Origin: DASVXQ01 sp046727955
Lineage (GTDB): Bacteria; Actinomycetota; CALGFH01
Reading direction: 5' to 3'
Length of the DNA stretch: 31,732 nt
Assembly: GCA_046727955.1 (NCBI GenBank)
Contig: JBKPDO010000377.1
Location: 1-31,732, forward strand
Under the pieces are notes generated by a model, which did not search any database, had not been told where the DNA came from, and saw only the letters and a list, made by a program, of their open reading frames with translations. Both the position numbers and the translations under genes were made by a program. Of this stretch, positions 1 to 6,653 are shown piece after piece. Position 1 is the first letter of the stretch. Every line of letters begins with the position of its first letter.

Positions 1-24
1 CGGCCTCGGCCACGGCGGTAGCGG

Positions 25-342
25 TCACGAGGCGACCTCGGCGGGCGGCTCGGCGCGGCGCAGGTCGCGTGCGCGGCCGGTGGCATCCTGCCCGTCGGCC
101 AGGGTCAGCTCGGCGACCTCGACCTTGCGGCCGAGGTGGGAGCTGAGGCAGGCGGCGAGGCCGCGGACCTTCTTGCGGGCGATGTTGACCCGCCGGCCCT
201 TCTCGTAGTCGCAGATCGAGACGGGGCTGACGCCGATCGCCGCCGCGAGGACTCGCTGGGGGATGTCCGCCTCCTCGCGGAGCTTCCAGAGCGCCTCGCC
301 GTTGACGCGCACGTAGATGCGCCGTTCGTCACTCCATGCCAC
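25..342 (-). CDS. Xre-family helix-turn-helix regulator
   Basis: Small 105-residue DNA-binding protein. Residues about 16-52 form a Cro/CI-type HTH: 'LWKLREEADIPQRVLAAAIGV' region, then 'SPVSICDYEKGRR', where the 'S..I..YE.G' pattern is the recognition helix and following turn. The C-terminal part has no recognised domain. The ATG start is followed directly by MAWSDERRIYVRVNG. It is transcribed away from the second HTH gene at 548, and the 205-bp gap between them carries palindromes and a good promoter for this gene. Beside an integrase remnant, the likely role is control of an integrative element (inferred). It could also be a DNA-binding antitoxin, but no toxin partner is visible in the window. 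Confidence 0.75.
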   Translation of the reverse strand: MAWSDERRIYVRVNGEALWKLREEADIPQRVLAAAIGVSPVSICDYEKGRRVNIARKKVRGLAACLSSHLGRKVEVAELTLADGQDATGRARDLRRAEPPAEVAS

Positions 343-378
343 GGGCTTCGGTCCTCCGTTCCGGGAGCGGTCGCCCCG

Positions 379-407
379 ATCCTACGCTCGCGCTCGCTAA
401 CTAGCAA
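379..407 (-). promoter_or_regulatory. Sigma70-type promoter for the leftward HTH gene
   Basis: On the minus strand a -35 TTGCTA (plus 402-407) and a -10 TAGGAT (plus 379-384) are separated by exactly 17 bases. They lie 37-65 bases upstream of the ATG at 342. The -35 is inside a 20-bp near-palindrome, so a protein bound there would block RNA polymerase. Confidence 0.55.
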
Positions 408-422
408 GCGTTCGCTATAGCG
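391..422. promoter_or_regulatory. Two adjacent palindromes, candidate operator
   Basis: CGCTCGCTAACTAGCAAGCG (391-410) is an inverted repeat with 8 of 10 positions paired per arm. It is followed by the perfect 10-bp palindrome CGCTATAGCG (413-422). Both contain the half-site CGCT..TA / TA..AGCG. They lie between two divergent HTH genes and overlap the -35 of the leftward one, as expected for autoregulation. Which protein binds is not visible. Confidence 0.5.
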
Positions 423-430
423 CGTCGGCT

Positions 431-458
431 TTGCCCCGCCCTTCCCGTCTGGCATACT
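431..458 (+). promoter_or_regulatory. Possible promoter for the rightward HTH gene
   Basis: TTGCCC (431-436) and CATACT (453-458) are spaced by 16 bases, just downstream of the palindromes and about 90 bases before the ATG at 548. An alternative -10, TACAAT (491-496), has no matching -35. The call is weak. Confidence 0.3.
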
Positions 459-547
459 CCCAGCATCGGGCGCGATCCCGTGCCCATTGGTACAATCGGA
501 TGCGAACGATCGCCAAGTAGCACGCAACCGGGAGGCGAGGACCGGCC

Positions 548-1012
548 ATGAGCGCACCGTCCCCTGGCATCGACTGGACCGACCCCGAGCGGGTCTGGCG
601 GGACTTCGGCACCTACCTCAAGACGCTCCGCGAGGTCGACCGCAAGCTCGACCGCCGTACGCTCGAGCGGCAGGCCGACGTCGCCTACCAGACCATCGCG
701 ACGCTGGAGGGCGGCGGGCGCACCGAGCGGGGCCGCTGGAACCTGCCCAACCCCGAGGACCGCGTCCTGGCCAAGATCGCCGCCGCGCTCGGCGTTCCGC
801 CGGAGCGCTTCTTCGAGCGCGTCGGCCGGCAGGCCGACCGGCCGAGCAAGCCACGGCGGGCCGGGGCGGGCCGCCAGCCGACCGAGGATGATGTCTGGGA
901 GGCGATCGAGCGGCTGCGGGAGCGGGTCGAGGAGCTGGAGGCCGAGCAGGCGCGCACGCACGCGGCGGCGCCGCCGCAGCCGGGCAGGGGCCGCAGCCGC
1001 CGGGCGGGCTAG
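548..1012 (+). CDS. Helix-turn-helix protein with C-terminal coiled coil
   Basis: A 154-residue protein. Residues about 20-85 resemble an Xre-type HTH: 'FGTYLKTLREVDRKLDRRTLERQADVAYQTIATLEGG' with 'VLAKIAAALGVPPERFF' as the closing helices. Residues about 115-140 are a short charged helix with heptad spacing (VWEAIERLRERVEELEAEQ), suggesting dimerisation, followed by a basic, Pro/Ala-rich tail. The start is ATG after the purine-rich site GGGAGGCGAGG. It runs towards the broken integrase and the two share the tetranucleotide CTAG, so their stop codons overlap. It probably belongs to the same integrative element as the HTH gene at 25-342 (inferred). Exact function is unknown. Confidence 0.75.
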   Translation: MSAPSPGIDWTDPERVWRDFGTYLKTLREVDRKLDRRTLERQADVAYQTIATLEGGGRTERGRWNLPNPEDRVLAKIAAALGVPPERFFERVGRQADRPSKPRRAGAGRQPTEDDVWEAIERLRERVEELEAEQARTHAAAPPQPGRGRSRRAG

Positions 1013-1841
1013 CTGTAGCCCTTCTCCGCTGCGGCGTCCGGCCCGTCGACCAGCCGGGCGAGCAGGTCGGCAGCCTCCCGACCCCCGCCGATATGGTGCG
1101 CGTAGAACTTGAGGAGCGTCTGCTCATCATGGCCGGTGCGGGCCGCGGCCCTGACCAGGTCGATCCCGCCGCGCAGCATGTTCGACGCCACGAAGTGACG
1201 CAGGTCCTTGAGCTGCGCGTGCTCCAGACCGAGCCGGGCGCGCAGCCGCCGGAACCGCTGGGTCATCGTGTCCGGCGACCACGGCAGGAGCCCGGCCGGG
1301 TCTGGTGAGAACACGTAGCTGGACGGCCCGACCCGCCGGCCCACCGCCAGGGCCTCCCGCCGGCCGCGGCGCTGGTCGCGTACGCCTCGCCATCGCGGAG
1401 TGGCTGGAGGCCCTGGCCGATCCGGGACCAGCACACATTGCATTTGGCGCCATGCTTGGCGAGGTGGCGGTACAGCCGGTCGAGCTGGTCACTGTCCAGC
1501 CGGGCGAGTTTCACCGCGCCGATGTGCGGGACGATGGAGCGGTCGATGATCGAGCGGGACCGCCGCCGGGTGGTGGCCTCCAAGCGCGCCTCGCTGATCC
1601 ACCGTTCGCAGAGCTCGGCGACGGTCAGGTCCGCAGTGGCGTGCCCGTGTCCCGAGTAGCGCTCGACGAGCTGCGCGGCGGCGCGTTCGGCCTCCCGTTT
1701 GGTCGGCCGGGTGGCGGTCTTCTGCCGCTTGCGGCGGGTGATCGGGTCGCGGCCGGCGTACACGACCGCCTGCCAGGAGGCAGGGTCGCGGCAGCGTGGC
1801 GGGCACGGCGGTGGGTGCAGGTGGCGGACGTGGCCTCTCAC
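1009..1841 (-). pseudogene. int: Tyrosine-type integrase, internally deleted
   Basis: The N-terminal half starts at GTG 1841 behind a strong AGGAGG site. It shows the usual 'WQAVVYAGRDPITRRKRQKTATRPTKREAE' arm-binding region and a SAM-like core-binding domain (LTVAELCERWISEA to LDRLYRHLAKHG, to about 1455). The C-terminal half, in another frame, has 'YVFSPDPAGLLPW', the catalytic H-x-x-R box (LKDLRHF) and 'TGHDEQTLLKFYAH' with the tyrosine. Between them only about 95 bases remain where the family has roughly 100 more residues, including the first catalytic Arg (GARRGEL-type) and the beta-hairpin Lys. The gene therefore carries an internal deletion plus a frameshift and cannot make an active recombinase. 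Intact relatives are about 370-400 residues. Confidence 0.85.
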
Positions 1842-2176
1842 GGACCCTCCTCGCCAGGGCCGGAGCGGGGCTGCTGAGACGGCTTGGAGTGTACGGGATT
1901 GCACGGAGACTGCATAGCTCATCCCGCCCCTGCCGTCCTGGGCGCCTCCATGTGGCCGCTGACCTGCGGTTTCTGCTGCTCCGGCGGCACGAAACCACCC
2001 AGAGATGCAACCCCAGGCCGTACGCCTTACCGCAGAGATCACGCTGCCCGCCAAACCTCGGCGAGACCTCTGATGAGGGCGAGACCAGAGCCTGATCTCG
2101 GAGCGGGCGCGCCGAAGCTCGCGCCGACGGCCCGTGGTCCCCTTATGGTTTCGTCCTGGCAGGAGGAGCGCTACCC
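1842..2176. other. Intergenic region, no gene seen
   Basis: The 335 bases between the integrase start and the radical SAM gene contain no convincing small gene, tRNA or hairpin terminator. The only clear element is the AGGAGG ribosome site (2161-2166) for the gene at 2177. I see no good promoter. The phage attachment site could be here, as is common beside an integrase, but I cannot recognise it. Confidence 0.4.
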
Positions 2177-3196
2177 TTGAGCGGGCCTGGTGGTGTCGCC
2201 TGGGGTAATGCGATGGGCGTGGCATGGGATGGGTCGCCGTCGTACCTGCGGCTCGATGCGGGCGAGCTTGCCGCCCGCGTCGAGCAGGCGCTCACCCTGC
2301 TCGGGGAGCAGCGCTGCACGGTCTGTCCGCGGCTGTGCAAGGTGGGCCGCCTGCTCGACCACACCGGCCTGTGCGCGATCGGCCGGCAGGCCGTGGTGGC
2401 CTCGTACTTTCCGCACTTCGGTGAGGAGAATTGCCTGCGTGGCCACAACGGCTCCGGGACGATCTTCTTCTCCGGCTGCAACCTGCGCTGCGTGTTCTGC
2501 CAAAACCACGACATCTCCTGGCAGGTGCGCGGCGAGCGGGTGGGGCCGGCGCGGCTGGCGCAGATGATGCTGGAGCTGCAGGCGCGGGGGTGCCACAACA
2601 TCAACTGGGTCACGCCCGAGCACGTCGTCCCGCAGATCCTGGAGGCCGTCCCGCTGGCCATCGTCGGGGGGCTGCAGCTGCCGATCGTCTACAACACCAG
2701 CTCCTACGACAGCCTCGACAGCGTGCGGCTGCTGGAGGGGATCGTCGACGTCTACATGCCCGACTTCAAGGTGTGGACCCGCGAGGCGGCCCGGCGCTAC
2801 CTTCGGCGCGCCGACTACGCGGAGGTCGCGCAGGAGACGGTGAGGGAGATGCACCGCCAGGTCGGCCCGCTGGAGCTCGATGGGGACGGGCTCGCGCGGC
2901 GGGGGCTGCTCCTGCGCCATTTGGTGATGCCCGGCATGCTCCAGGAGACCGAGGCGATCCTCGGCTTCGTCGCACAGGCGCTGGGGCCGGACACCTACGT
3001 CGACCTGATGGCCCAGTACTACCCGGCTGGGCTGGTTGGCAGCCACGACAGGGACGGCTACCGGGAGATCGACCGGCACCTGTACCGGGAGGAGTACCTG
3101 CGCGCGGTCGAGGTGGCCCGCGAGCTGCGGCTGCGGCTGGACGCCCGCAGCGTCGCCAGCGCGCGGCGCCTCCGCCCGGCCGGCGCCACGGCGTGA
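2177..3196 (+). CDS. Radical SAM protein, PflA/PflX-like (COG1313 type)
   Basis: A 339-residue protein with the radical SAM cluster motif C101-x3-C105-x2-C108 (SGCNLRCVFCQN), preceded by a Cys-rich N-terminus (C47-x2-C50-x3-C54 and C66) as in PflX-like proteins. It should bind a [4Fe-4S] cluster and SAM and make a 5'-deoxyadenosyl radical. The target is unknown, since COG1313 members are not proven glycyl-radical activases. Conserved stretches include 'INWVTPEHVVPQILEA', 'YNTSSYDSLDSVRLLEGIVD' and 'YMPDFK'. The start is TTG because AGGAGG lies 10 bases before it; the next in-frame ATG is at 2213. No glycyl-radical enzyme or RiPP precursor is visible nearby. The DDAH gene follows after 42 bases, probably as one transcript. 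Confidence 0.88.
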   Translation: MSGPGGVAWGNAMGVAWDGSPSYLRLDAGELAARVEQALTLLGEQRCTVCPRLCKVGRLLDHTGLCAIGRQAVVASYFPHFGEENCLRGHNGSGTIFFSGCNLRCVFCQNHDISWQVRGERVGPARLAQMMLELQARGCHNINWVTPEHVVPQILEAVPLAIVGGLQLPIVYNTSSYDSLDSVRLLEGIVDVYMPDFKVWTREAARRYLRRADYAEVAQETVREMHRQVGPLELDGDGLARRGLLLRHLVMPGMLQETEAILGFVAQALGPDTYVDLMAQYYPAGLVGSHDRDGYREIDRHLYREEYLRAVEVARELRLRLDARSVASARRLRPAGATA

Positions 3197-3238
3197 TCGG
3201 TGGCGCTACGTACGCGACCTGGACCTCCCACTCGCCAC

Positions 3239-4000
3239 ATGACCATTGCTCTGGTACGCCCGCCAAGCGCAGCCTTCGCCAAGGCGGTCTCCAGCCATCC
3301 GGGCGCCGCGACCATCGATCCGGCTCGCGCCCGCCAGCAGCACCGCGCCTACGTGGCGACGCTCCGAGCGCTCGAGGTGCACGTGGTCGAACTCCCACCG
3401 ACCGCGGACCTGCCCGACGCCTGCTTCGTCGAAGACTGCGCGGTCATCGTCGGCCGCGCCGCGCTGCTGTGCCGCCTCGGCATCCCGACTCGTGCCCAAG
3501 AGCCGGAGCTGCTCCGCGACCGCCTCGCCAGCCACGTCGACGAGCTGGTCGAGCTGCCCGCCGGGGCGACCCTGGACGGCGGGGACGTGCTGCGCATGGG
3601 CACACAGTTGTATGTCGGCCACTCCCGGCGAACCAACGCCGCTGGCATCGAGGCGCTGCAACGGTTTGCCAGCGCCCATGGCCTGCGGGTCAGGCCGATC
3701 GCGATCCCCAAGGGGTTCCTGCACCTGCAGACCGCTGTCACCGCGTTGGACCACAGGACGCTGGTCGGCGTGCCGGCTGCGCTCGCGCTGTTCCCGCCGG
3801 CCGTTCGCGGCGTGCCAGCGGCACCGGGTGAGCGGACCGCCGCATCGGTCCTTACGATCCAGGGGCAGGTCGTGATGGCCGCCGGCTGTCCCCGGACCGC
3901 CGCCCGGATCCGGCAGCTCGGCTACCAGGTGCACCAGGTCGAGCTGTCGGAGTTCATCAAGGCCGACGGCGGGCCTACCTGCCTATCGCTGCGAATCTGA
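3239..4000 (+). CDS. Dimethylarginine dimethylaminohydrolase (DDAH)
   Basis: A 253-residue amidinotransferase-fold hydrolase. The family converts N-omega-methylated arginines to citrulline and methylamines (EC 3.5.3.18). Visible catalytic features are D60 and E65 in 'PDACFVEDCAVI', the 'LDGGDVL' loop at 112-118, H162 in 'GFLHLQTAVT' and the nucleophile C248 in 'KADGGPTCLSLRI' at the extreme C-terminus, all as expected. The start is ATG 3239 (MTIALVRPPS), matching family N-termini; an in-frame GTG at 3200 would add 13 unlikely residues. There is no clear ribosome site, so translation may depend on the radical SAM gene ending 42 bases upstream. Citrulline-forming relatives such as arginine deiminase are less likely at this length. 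Confidence 0.87.
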   Translation: MTIALVRPPSAAFAKAVSSHPGAATIDPARARQQHRAYVATLRALEVHVVELPPTADLPDACFVEDCAVIVGRAALLCRLGIPTRAQEPELLRDRLASHVDELVELPAGATLDGGDVLRMGTQLYVGHSRRTNAAGIEALQRFASAHGLRVRPIAIPKGFLHLQTAVTALDHRTLVGVPAALALFPPAVRGVPAAPGERTAASVLTIQGQVVMAAGCPRTAARIRQLGYQVHQVELSEFIKADGGPTCLSLRI

Positions 4001-4108
4001 CATAGTCACCGTTCTCGGTCGCCGCCGCGTTCCGGCATCACGCCCGCTGCCGCGGTCGCGGCGCCGAGCAGCCGGCGGACCGACCGGTCATGGTGCCCCT
4101 CGGGGCGT

Positions 4109-4830
4109 TCAGGCCTCTTGGACGTTGTCGACGAGCCAGCGGTGCAGCGGCGCCAACGCCCGCCAGTGCCGCCCGCAGCCGTCCAGGATCGCCTGGCTGT
4201 GGACGCGCTGGTCGGCAGGCTCGTCCTGGTGGACGAACAACGCCTTGTGGAGCAGGAAGCGCCCGGCAGGGCCGCCGCTCGCAAAGCCCGCCGGCGGCCG
4301 CATGAGCGCCGCGCCGCCCAGCTCATAGCCAGCGGTCTCCAGCCGCGCCGCGATGCCCGCCAGCTCCGCGCCGCTGGAAGGGTCTGTGACCGCCTGCCGG
4401 AACCGCGTCAGCCGCTCAGGCTCGACGCAGTGGCAGCCGGCCCCGATGGCCACGAACTCAGGCGCCAGCCGGGCGAAGAAGCCGGAGACCGCGCGGCGCC
4501 GCTCGCCCTCCCAGAACCAGAAGTCGATGTGGCTCCTGTAAGGCCAGGGGTCGCGACTGAGCCGGGTATCACGATTGATGCGAAAATCGAGCCGAGCACT
4601 TGGGGCTCGGCTTGGATCTCGGGCGCGAACTCCGCCAGGACCTCGCCCGCGGCGACCACGAAGGCCTGGGCCGGCACGAGCCAGAACCGCTCGTAGCTGC
4701 CCCAAAGCGCCTCAAACCAGTCCTTACGGTTGTTGACGCGCAACTCATGAAGGAATCGGAGGGTCTCGGGCGGGAACCCGTTGAACGCGGTCATGCGGGC
4801 CTCCAGTTCCGACGACGCGGCCATGCTCAT
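4109..4830 (-). pseudogene. DUF2461 (TIGR02453) family gene with one-base frameshift
   Basis: The N-terminal frame reads 'FNGFPPETLRFLHELRVNNRKDWFEA ... EIQAEPQVLGSIF'. The next frame continues exactly with 'RINRDTRLSRDPWPYRSHIDFWFWEGE' and on to 'LDGCGRHWRALAPLHRWLVDNVQEA'. Joined, they make a full-length DUF2461 protein of about 240 residues, a family of unknown function. The break falls in a run of four A (4583-4586), and one extra A restores the frame, so a sequencing or assembly error is as likely as real decay. Starts at 4830, 4824 and 4794 are possible; GGAAG sits before 4824. The 5' side abuts an IS6-type remnant that has probably removed the native promoter. Confidence 0.82.
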
Positions 4831-4849
4831 CTTCCACGAGCCGGTAGAG

Positions 4850-4972
4850 GCGGTAGATGGTCACATGGTCAACCTCGATACCGCCTTCGGCGAGCAGTTC
4901 CTCGACATCCCGGGACGACAGCGCAAAGCGCCGGTACCAGCGCACCGCCAGGACAATCACCCTGGGCCTCAT
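4850..4972 (-). mobile_element. IS6-family transposase remnant (N-terminus only)
   Basis: From ATG 4972 the translation begins MRPRVIVLAVRWYRRFALS and continues through 'SRDVEELLAEGGIEVDHVTIYR', the conserved N-terminus and HTH of IS6/IS26-type DDE transposases. After residue 41 the match stops and the frame runs into unrelated sequence at the DUF2461 start. The catalytic DDE domain is gone. No intact terminal repeat is seen. Confidence 0.8.
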
Positions 4973-5035
4973 TGTGGGTGTCCGTGATGCCCCGTCATAT
5001 TGGGTACCTGGTGGCTACGACTGCCGTCGAGGATG

Positions 5036-5055
5036 ACCGCCGCAGGGCGGGCGGT
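5036..5055 (-). terminator. Weak hairpin after the DDN-like gene
   Basis: ACCGCC (5036-5041) and GGCGGT (5050-5055) form a 6-bp stem with an 8-base loop, directly behind the stop codon at 5056-5058. No T-tract follows, so termination is only possible, not shown. Confidence 0.3.
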
Positions 5056-5562
5056 TCACATGGTTTCGAGGTCGAATCGGATCAGGGAGTGACGCACGCT
5101 CGCTAGGTCCTGGGTGGTCGGTTGGCAGGACCGCGCGATCTTGAGGCCGAGCACGAACGGGGACGTTCCGCTGTCCAGCGCCGCCCGCAGGGCGCTGCCT
5201 ACCTGCTCCGGGGTGGCCGGTAGCAGCACGCCACGGCCGTGGCGGCTCTGGCCGCGATGGGTGATGGTGACCGGCGCTCCGCCGGTGAAGTTCAGCCGCC
5301 AGGGGCGGTGGGTGAACGCCATCGGCACGCCGTCGATCAGGTGCAGGGCCACCGGGACCTGGATGCGGCGGCCGGAGCGGCGGCCGGTGAACTCCAGCAG
5401 CATGATCTGGTCGATGCGGCTGCCCAGGTGGCGGGACGAGAGCACGCGGCGGACCAGGGGGTTGAGCAACCGCATCAGCGCGGGTGGTGGCGGGCTCAGC
5501 CGGACGTTCGGTGACGGCGCCGGTGGGTGATCGGTCTGCGGCGTGTGCGGCTGGTTGGTCAT
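5056..5562 (-). CDS. DDN-like F420-dependent nitroreductase/quinone reductase family protein
   Basis: A 168-residue protein of the deazaflavin-dependent nitroreductase family (pfam04075 type). Members bind coenzyme F420 in a split beta-barrel and reduce quinones or nitro compounds. Supporting features are the helix 'MRLLNPLVRRVLSS' and the core 'LLEFTGRRSGRRIQVPVALHLIDGVPMAFTH' at about residues 50-85, then 'PWRLNFTGGAPVTITHRGQ' and 'GVLLPATPEQVGSALRAAL'. The start ATG 5562 (MTNQPHTPQTDH) follows GGAGCAGGA; a longer version from 5628 would lie over a palindrome. It is downstream of the NTF2-like and cupin genes on the same strand but separated by 95 bases with a candidate operator, so it may have its own promoter. 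Substrate unknown. Confidence 0.8.
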   Translation of the reverse strand: MTNQPHTPQTDHPPAPSPNVRLSPPPPALMRLLNPLVRRVLSSRHLGSRIDQIMLLEFTGRRSGRRIQVPVALHLIDGVPMAFTHRPWRLNFTGGAPVTITHRGQSRHGRGVLLPATPEQVGSALRAALDSGTSPFVLGLKIARSCQPTTQDLASVRHSLIRFDLETM

Positions 5563-5611
5563 GGTCCTGCTCCGTTGCTTGGCGCTGTTGGTGTCGGTAC
5601 GGCTCGGCCGA

Positions 5612-5627
5612 TGGACTGGACAGTCCA
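5612..5627. promoter_or_regulatory. 16-bp palindrome upstream of the DDN-like gene
   Basis: TGGACTGGACAGTCCA has two perfect 7-base arms around a 2-base centre, 50-65 bases before the start codon at 5562. The minus strand reads TTGGAC at its edge, which could serve as a -35. Size and symmetry suit a TetR- or MarR-type dimer site (inferred); no such regulator gene is nearby. Confidence 0.4.
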
Positions 5628-5657
5628 AGCCGGATGGATCCAGGCCGTGGTGGGCCC

Positions 5658-6029
5658 CTATCGTGGTGTCGTTGAAGGCGCCGGTGATGTCGTTGTTGGC
5701 TTGTCAAGGTCGAGCAGCGAGATCGCGTAGCGCCACGACCCGTCGTCGCCACGGCGGACCACGTTGATGGCGCGGCCGGCCAGCACCAGGGCGGTGTCGC
5801 GAACCTGGAGGACCCGTCGGGGGTCAGCGAGGTAGAGGCGCTGGGAGTCCCACAGGTGGGTGGCGACCTGAACGATCTGGCGGCGGCCGCGCGCCTCGGG
5901 CAGCCCGCCGCCGGCGACCAGCATGGCGCCTGGGTGGAACAGCTGGGCCAGCGCGTGGTGGTCGTGGAGCACAAAGGCGTCCTCCAACAGCGTCTCCAGC
6001 TCCTCCGGCGTTCGCGCTCCGGCATCCAT
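5658..6029 (-). CDS. NTF2-like / SnoaL-fold protein
   Basis: A 123-residue small alpha+beta protein resembling the NTF2-like superfamily: an N-terminal helix pair 'TPEELETLLEDAFVLHDHHALAQLFHPGAMLVAGGG', then 'GRRQIVQVATHLWD' and strands 'RRVLQVRDTALVLAGRAINVVRRGDDGSWRYAISLLDLD'. Family members are enzymes or ligand-binding proteins; this one has no clear catalytic residues. The ATG at 6029 lies 8 bases after the cupin stop, so the two are co-transcribed. The C-terminal tail (KPTTTSPAPSTTPR) is low complexity. Confidence 0.72.
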   Translation of the reverse strand: MDAGARTPEELETLLEDAFVLHDHHALAQLFHPGAMLVAGGGLPEARGRRQIVQVATHLWDSQRLYLADPRRVLQVRDTALVLAGRAINVVRRGDDGSWRYAISLLDLDKPTTTSPAPSTTPR

Positions 6030-6037
6030 GACGACGC

Positions 6038-6544
6038 CTAGAACCGCAGCCCGTGCCGCTGAAGGATCGGTGCCGTGCCCTGGAAGTCGACCTGGCAGCC
6101 GTAGCGCGCCACCAGCGCCGGCAGCGTCGCCGGGTCGAACTCGCCGCCGGGAGCGCCGAGCTCGCGGAACAGCTCCTCCAGGCCAGCGGGAGTGATCAGC
6201 TCCAGGATGCGAGTGGGTGTGTCGCCGGGGTTCCAGAAGGTGTGCCACTGGCCGCGGGGCTTGAAGACCAGGTCCCCCGCCTCGGCGACGACCTCCTGGT
6301 CGCCCAGCAGCGCCCCAAGCTGGCCCTGGAGCACGTAGCTGTACTCGTCCTCACGGGTGTGGTAGTGCAGCGGGCCGGCCAGCACGCGCGGTGGCAGGGT
6401 GTGCTCCACGACCGAAAGCCGCCCGCTGGTGTCCTTACTGTCGATCATGAACCGGTCGGTGCGGGACTCCGGCGCCCCCGCGACCTGCCCGTCCTTGGGG
6501 CCCAGCACGCGCGCGCCGGTGGTGGGCTCCTGGTTGGTGTCCAT
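6038..6544 (-). CDS. Cupin-domain protein
   Basis: A 168-residue single-domain cupin. Motif 1 is recognisable as 'GPLHYHTREDEYSYVLQGQLGAL' with metal-type ligands H-x-H..E. Motif 2 is 'GDLVFKPRGQWHTFWNPGDTPTRILEL', including the conserved His. The start ATG 6544 (MDTNQEPTTGARVLG) has GGAAGGAG six bases upstream. It is the first gene of a leftward group (cupin, NTF2-like, perhaps the DDN-like gene) and is divergent from the GAF-LuxR gene at 6654, which is the obvious candidate regulator. Could be a small dioxygenase, isomerase or sensor; substrate not predictable. Confidence 0.8.
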   Translation of the reverse strand: MDTNQEPTTGARVLGPKDGQVAGAPESRTDRFMIDSKDTSGRLSVVEHTLPPRVLAGPLHYHTREDEYSYVLQGQLGALLGDQEVVAEAGDLVFKPRGQWHTFWNPGDTPTRILELITPAGLEELFRELGAPGGEFDPATLPALVARYGCQVDFQGTAPILQRHGLRF

Positions 6545-6619
6545 CGTTGCTCCTTCCCGTTGGGTCTGCCTCGACGCTAGGGCCCGACGGGAGGGCTGCC
6601 CATTCCAGAAAGGTGGTAT

Positions 6620-6647
6620 TTGCAGCACCAGGGGCCGCCCGTAGAGT
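6620..6647 (+). promoter_or_regulatory. Probable leaderless promoter of the LuxR gene
   Basis: TTGCAG (6620-6625), a 16-base spacer and TAGAGT (6642-6647) are followed by only six bases before ATG 6654, and there is no ribosome site. This is the geometry of a leaderless transcript starting at the A of ATG, common in actinobacteria. Confidence 0.5.
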
Positions 6648-6653
6648 GCCAGC

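Noticed and set aside
25..1012. The two HTH genes as a toxin-antitoxin pair
   Set aside because: They are divergent, both look DNA-binding, and neither has a toxin fold. An element control region fits better.
2177..4000. RiPP biosynthesis locus around the radical SAM protein
   Set aside because: No short precursor gene, no SPASM or RRE-like domain, and the Cys pattern fits the PflX group instead.
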